In this document: piece after piece, positions 4,749-5,188 of the stretch
Layout of the letters: the number at the start of each line of letters is the position of its first letter
Position numbering within the stretch: the stretch's first letter is position 1
NCBI GenBank assembly: GCA_018659505.1
Contig: JABJMI010000201.1
Coordinates: 1-5,188, forward strand
DNA: 5,188 bases
Direction of reading: 5' to 3'
From: Planctomicrobium sp.
GTDB taxonomy: Bacteria > Planctomycetota > Planctomycetia > Planctomycetales > Planctomycetaceae
Notes under the pieces: generated by a model
The model's input: the letters and a program-made list of their open reading frames with translations, nothing else
Told to the model about the DNA's origin: nothing
Database searches by the model: none
Program-made: the position numbers and the translations under genes

Positions 4749-5188
4749 TTAAAACCGAATCTGGAAGACACTCAATATATTCGTGTAATCGTCTGTCCAG
4801 AGTCGAGATTCTCGGTTGAATCGAACTGGTTGAAGTTTTGCGTCTGTGAGATCCATTCTCAGGTCACTCTTATCCTTTGACAGTAACACCCAGAAGGAAA
4901 CTGTTTCGCCGGTCTCTCCGTTGATGGCGTCTCCCGATTCCGGATAGTTGCGATAGATCATGCTCTGTAGGTCATTGTGGTCTGCGAGTTGACCGAGCAC
5001 CGGTTCTAGGTCGAGGAACCGATTCGTAATGTGAAACGCCAAGACTCCGTCGTCCGTTAAATGTTGTCGATAGATGTTGAGGCATTCTTGTGTCATCAGA
5101 TGCACGGGAATGGAGTCGCTGCTGAAGGCGTCCACGACGAGTATGTCGTAGTCTCCGGCTTGATTAGAATGGGATTCCGCTTCGAGGA
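4749..5188 (-). CDS. Spermidine-synthase-like protein, C-terminal part (partial)
   Basis: The last 145 codons of a longer gene are visible; the frame stays open from the stop at 4749 to the right edge, so the GTG at 5135 is an internal Val, not a start. The fragment reads through GDYDILVVDAFSSDSIPVHL, then LNIYRQHLTDDGVLAFHITN (a typical strand-helix-strand of Rossmann methyltransferase folds), and ends LWTDDYTNILSVFQ. The VVDAFSSDSIP motif followed by a WTDDY.N C-terminus is typical of spermidine-synthase-like domains, often fused behind an MFS-type or other membrane domain. True spermidine synthases usually have D-S-T-D-P at this point; here it is DAFSSDSIP, so polyamine synthesis should not be assumed. 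Whether a membrane domain precedes it cannot be seen. It converges on purD with a 179-bp gap. Confidence 0.85.
   Translation of the reverse strand, partial: LEAESHSNQAGDYDILVVDAFSSDSIPVHLMTQECLNIYRQHLTDDGVLAFHITNRFLDLEPVLGQLADHNDLQSMIYRNYPESGDAINGETGETVSFWVLLSKDKSDLRMDLTDAKLQPVRFNRESRLWTDDYTNILSVFQIRF

Noticed and set aside
1..5188. CRISPR array, tRNA, rRNA or defence cassette
   Set aside because: No regularly spaced repeats, tRNA-like cloverleaf or recognisable defence genes were seen on either strand.

Overview
The window looks like chromosomal DNA from a planctomycete (phylum Planctomycetota). This is an inference from gene style, not a database match. The signs are widely spaced single genes with long intergenic gaps, a small Cys-rich protein of a type I associate with planctomycetes, a spermidine-synthase-like protein ending in the WTDDY signature, and a moderately AT-leaning base composition. 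Only purD and the broad family assignments (SDR, bacterial PH domain, spermidine-synthase-like) are firm.

Layout, left to right. Bases 1-10 hold the first codons of a minus-strand gene leaving the window, with a good Shine-Dalgarno. Bases 11-321 contain no clear gene, but a 37-codon protein-like stretch without a start codon may be a remnant. A minus-strand membrane-anchored PH-domain protein follows (322-870). The gap behind it (871-1177) holds a tandem 9-mer framed by inverted repeats. Next come a minus-strand small Cys-rich hypothetical protein (1178-1531) and a 466-base gap carrying a decayed plus-strand IS4-type transposase scrap (about 1711-1809). A minus-strand short-chain dehydrogenase/reductase (1998-2771) is divergent from plus-strand purD (3280-4569). 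The 508-base spacer between them carries a dispersed 'CTCCGTG' tandem repeat, three palindromes and two near-identical 17-nt hairpin elements, one just before each start codon. A convergent, C-terminal part of a spermidine-synthase-like protein (4749-5188) runs off the right edge.

The genes do not form an obvious pathway or defence system. purD is a housekeeping purine gene standing alone. The points most worth a second look are the SDR, whose NAD(P)-binding motifs are intact while three of its four catalytic-tetrad residues are replaced (D-W-F-K instead of N-S-Y-K), and the 17-nt hairpin element (15/17 identical) shared by the leaders of the SDR and purD. I found no convincing novel multi-gene system.
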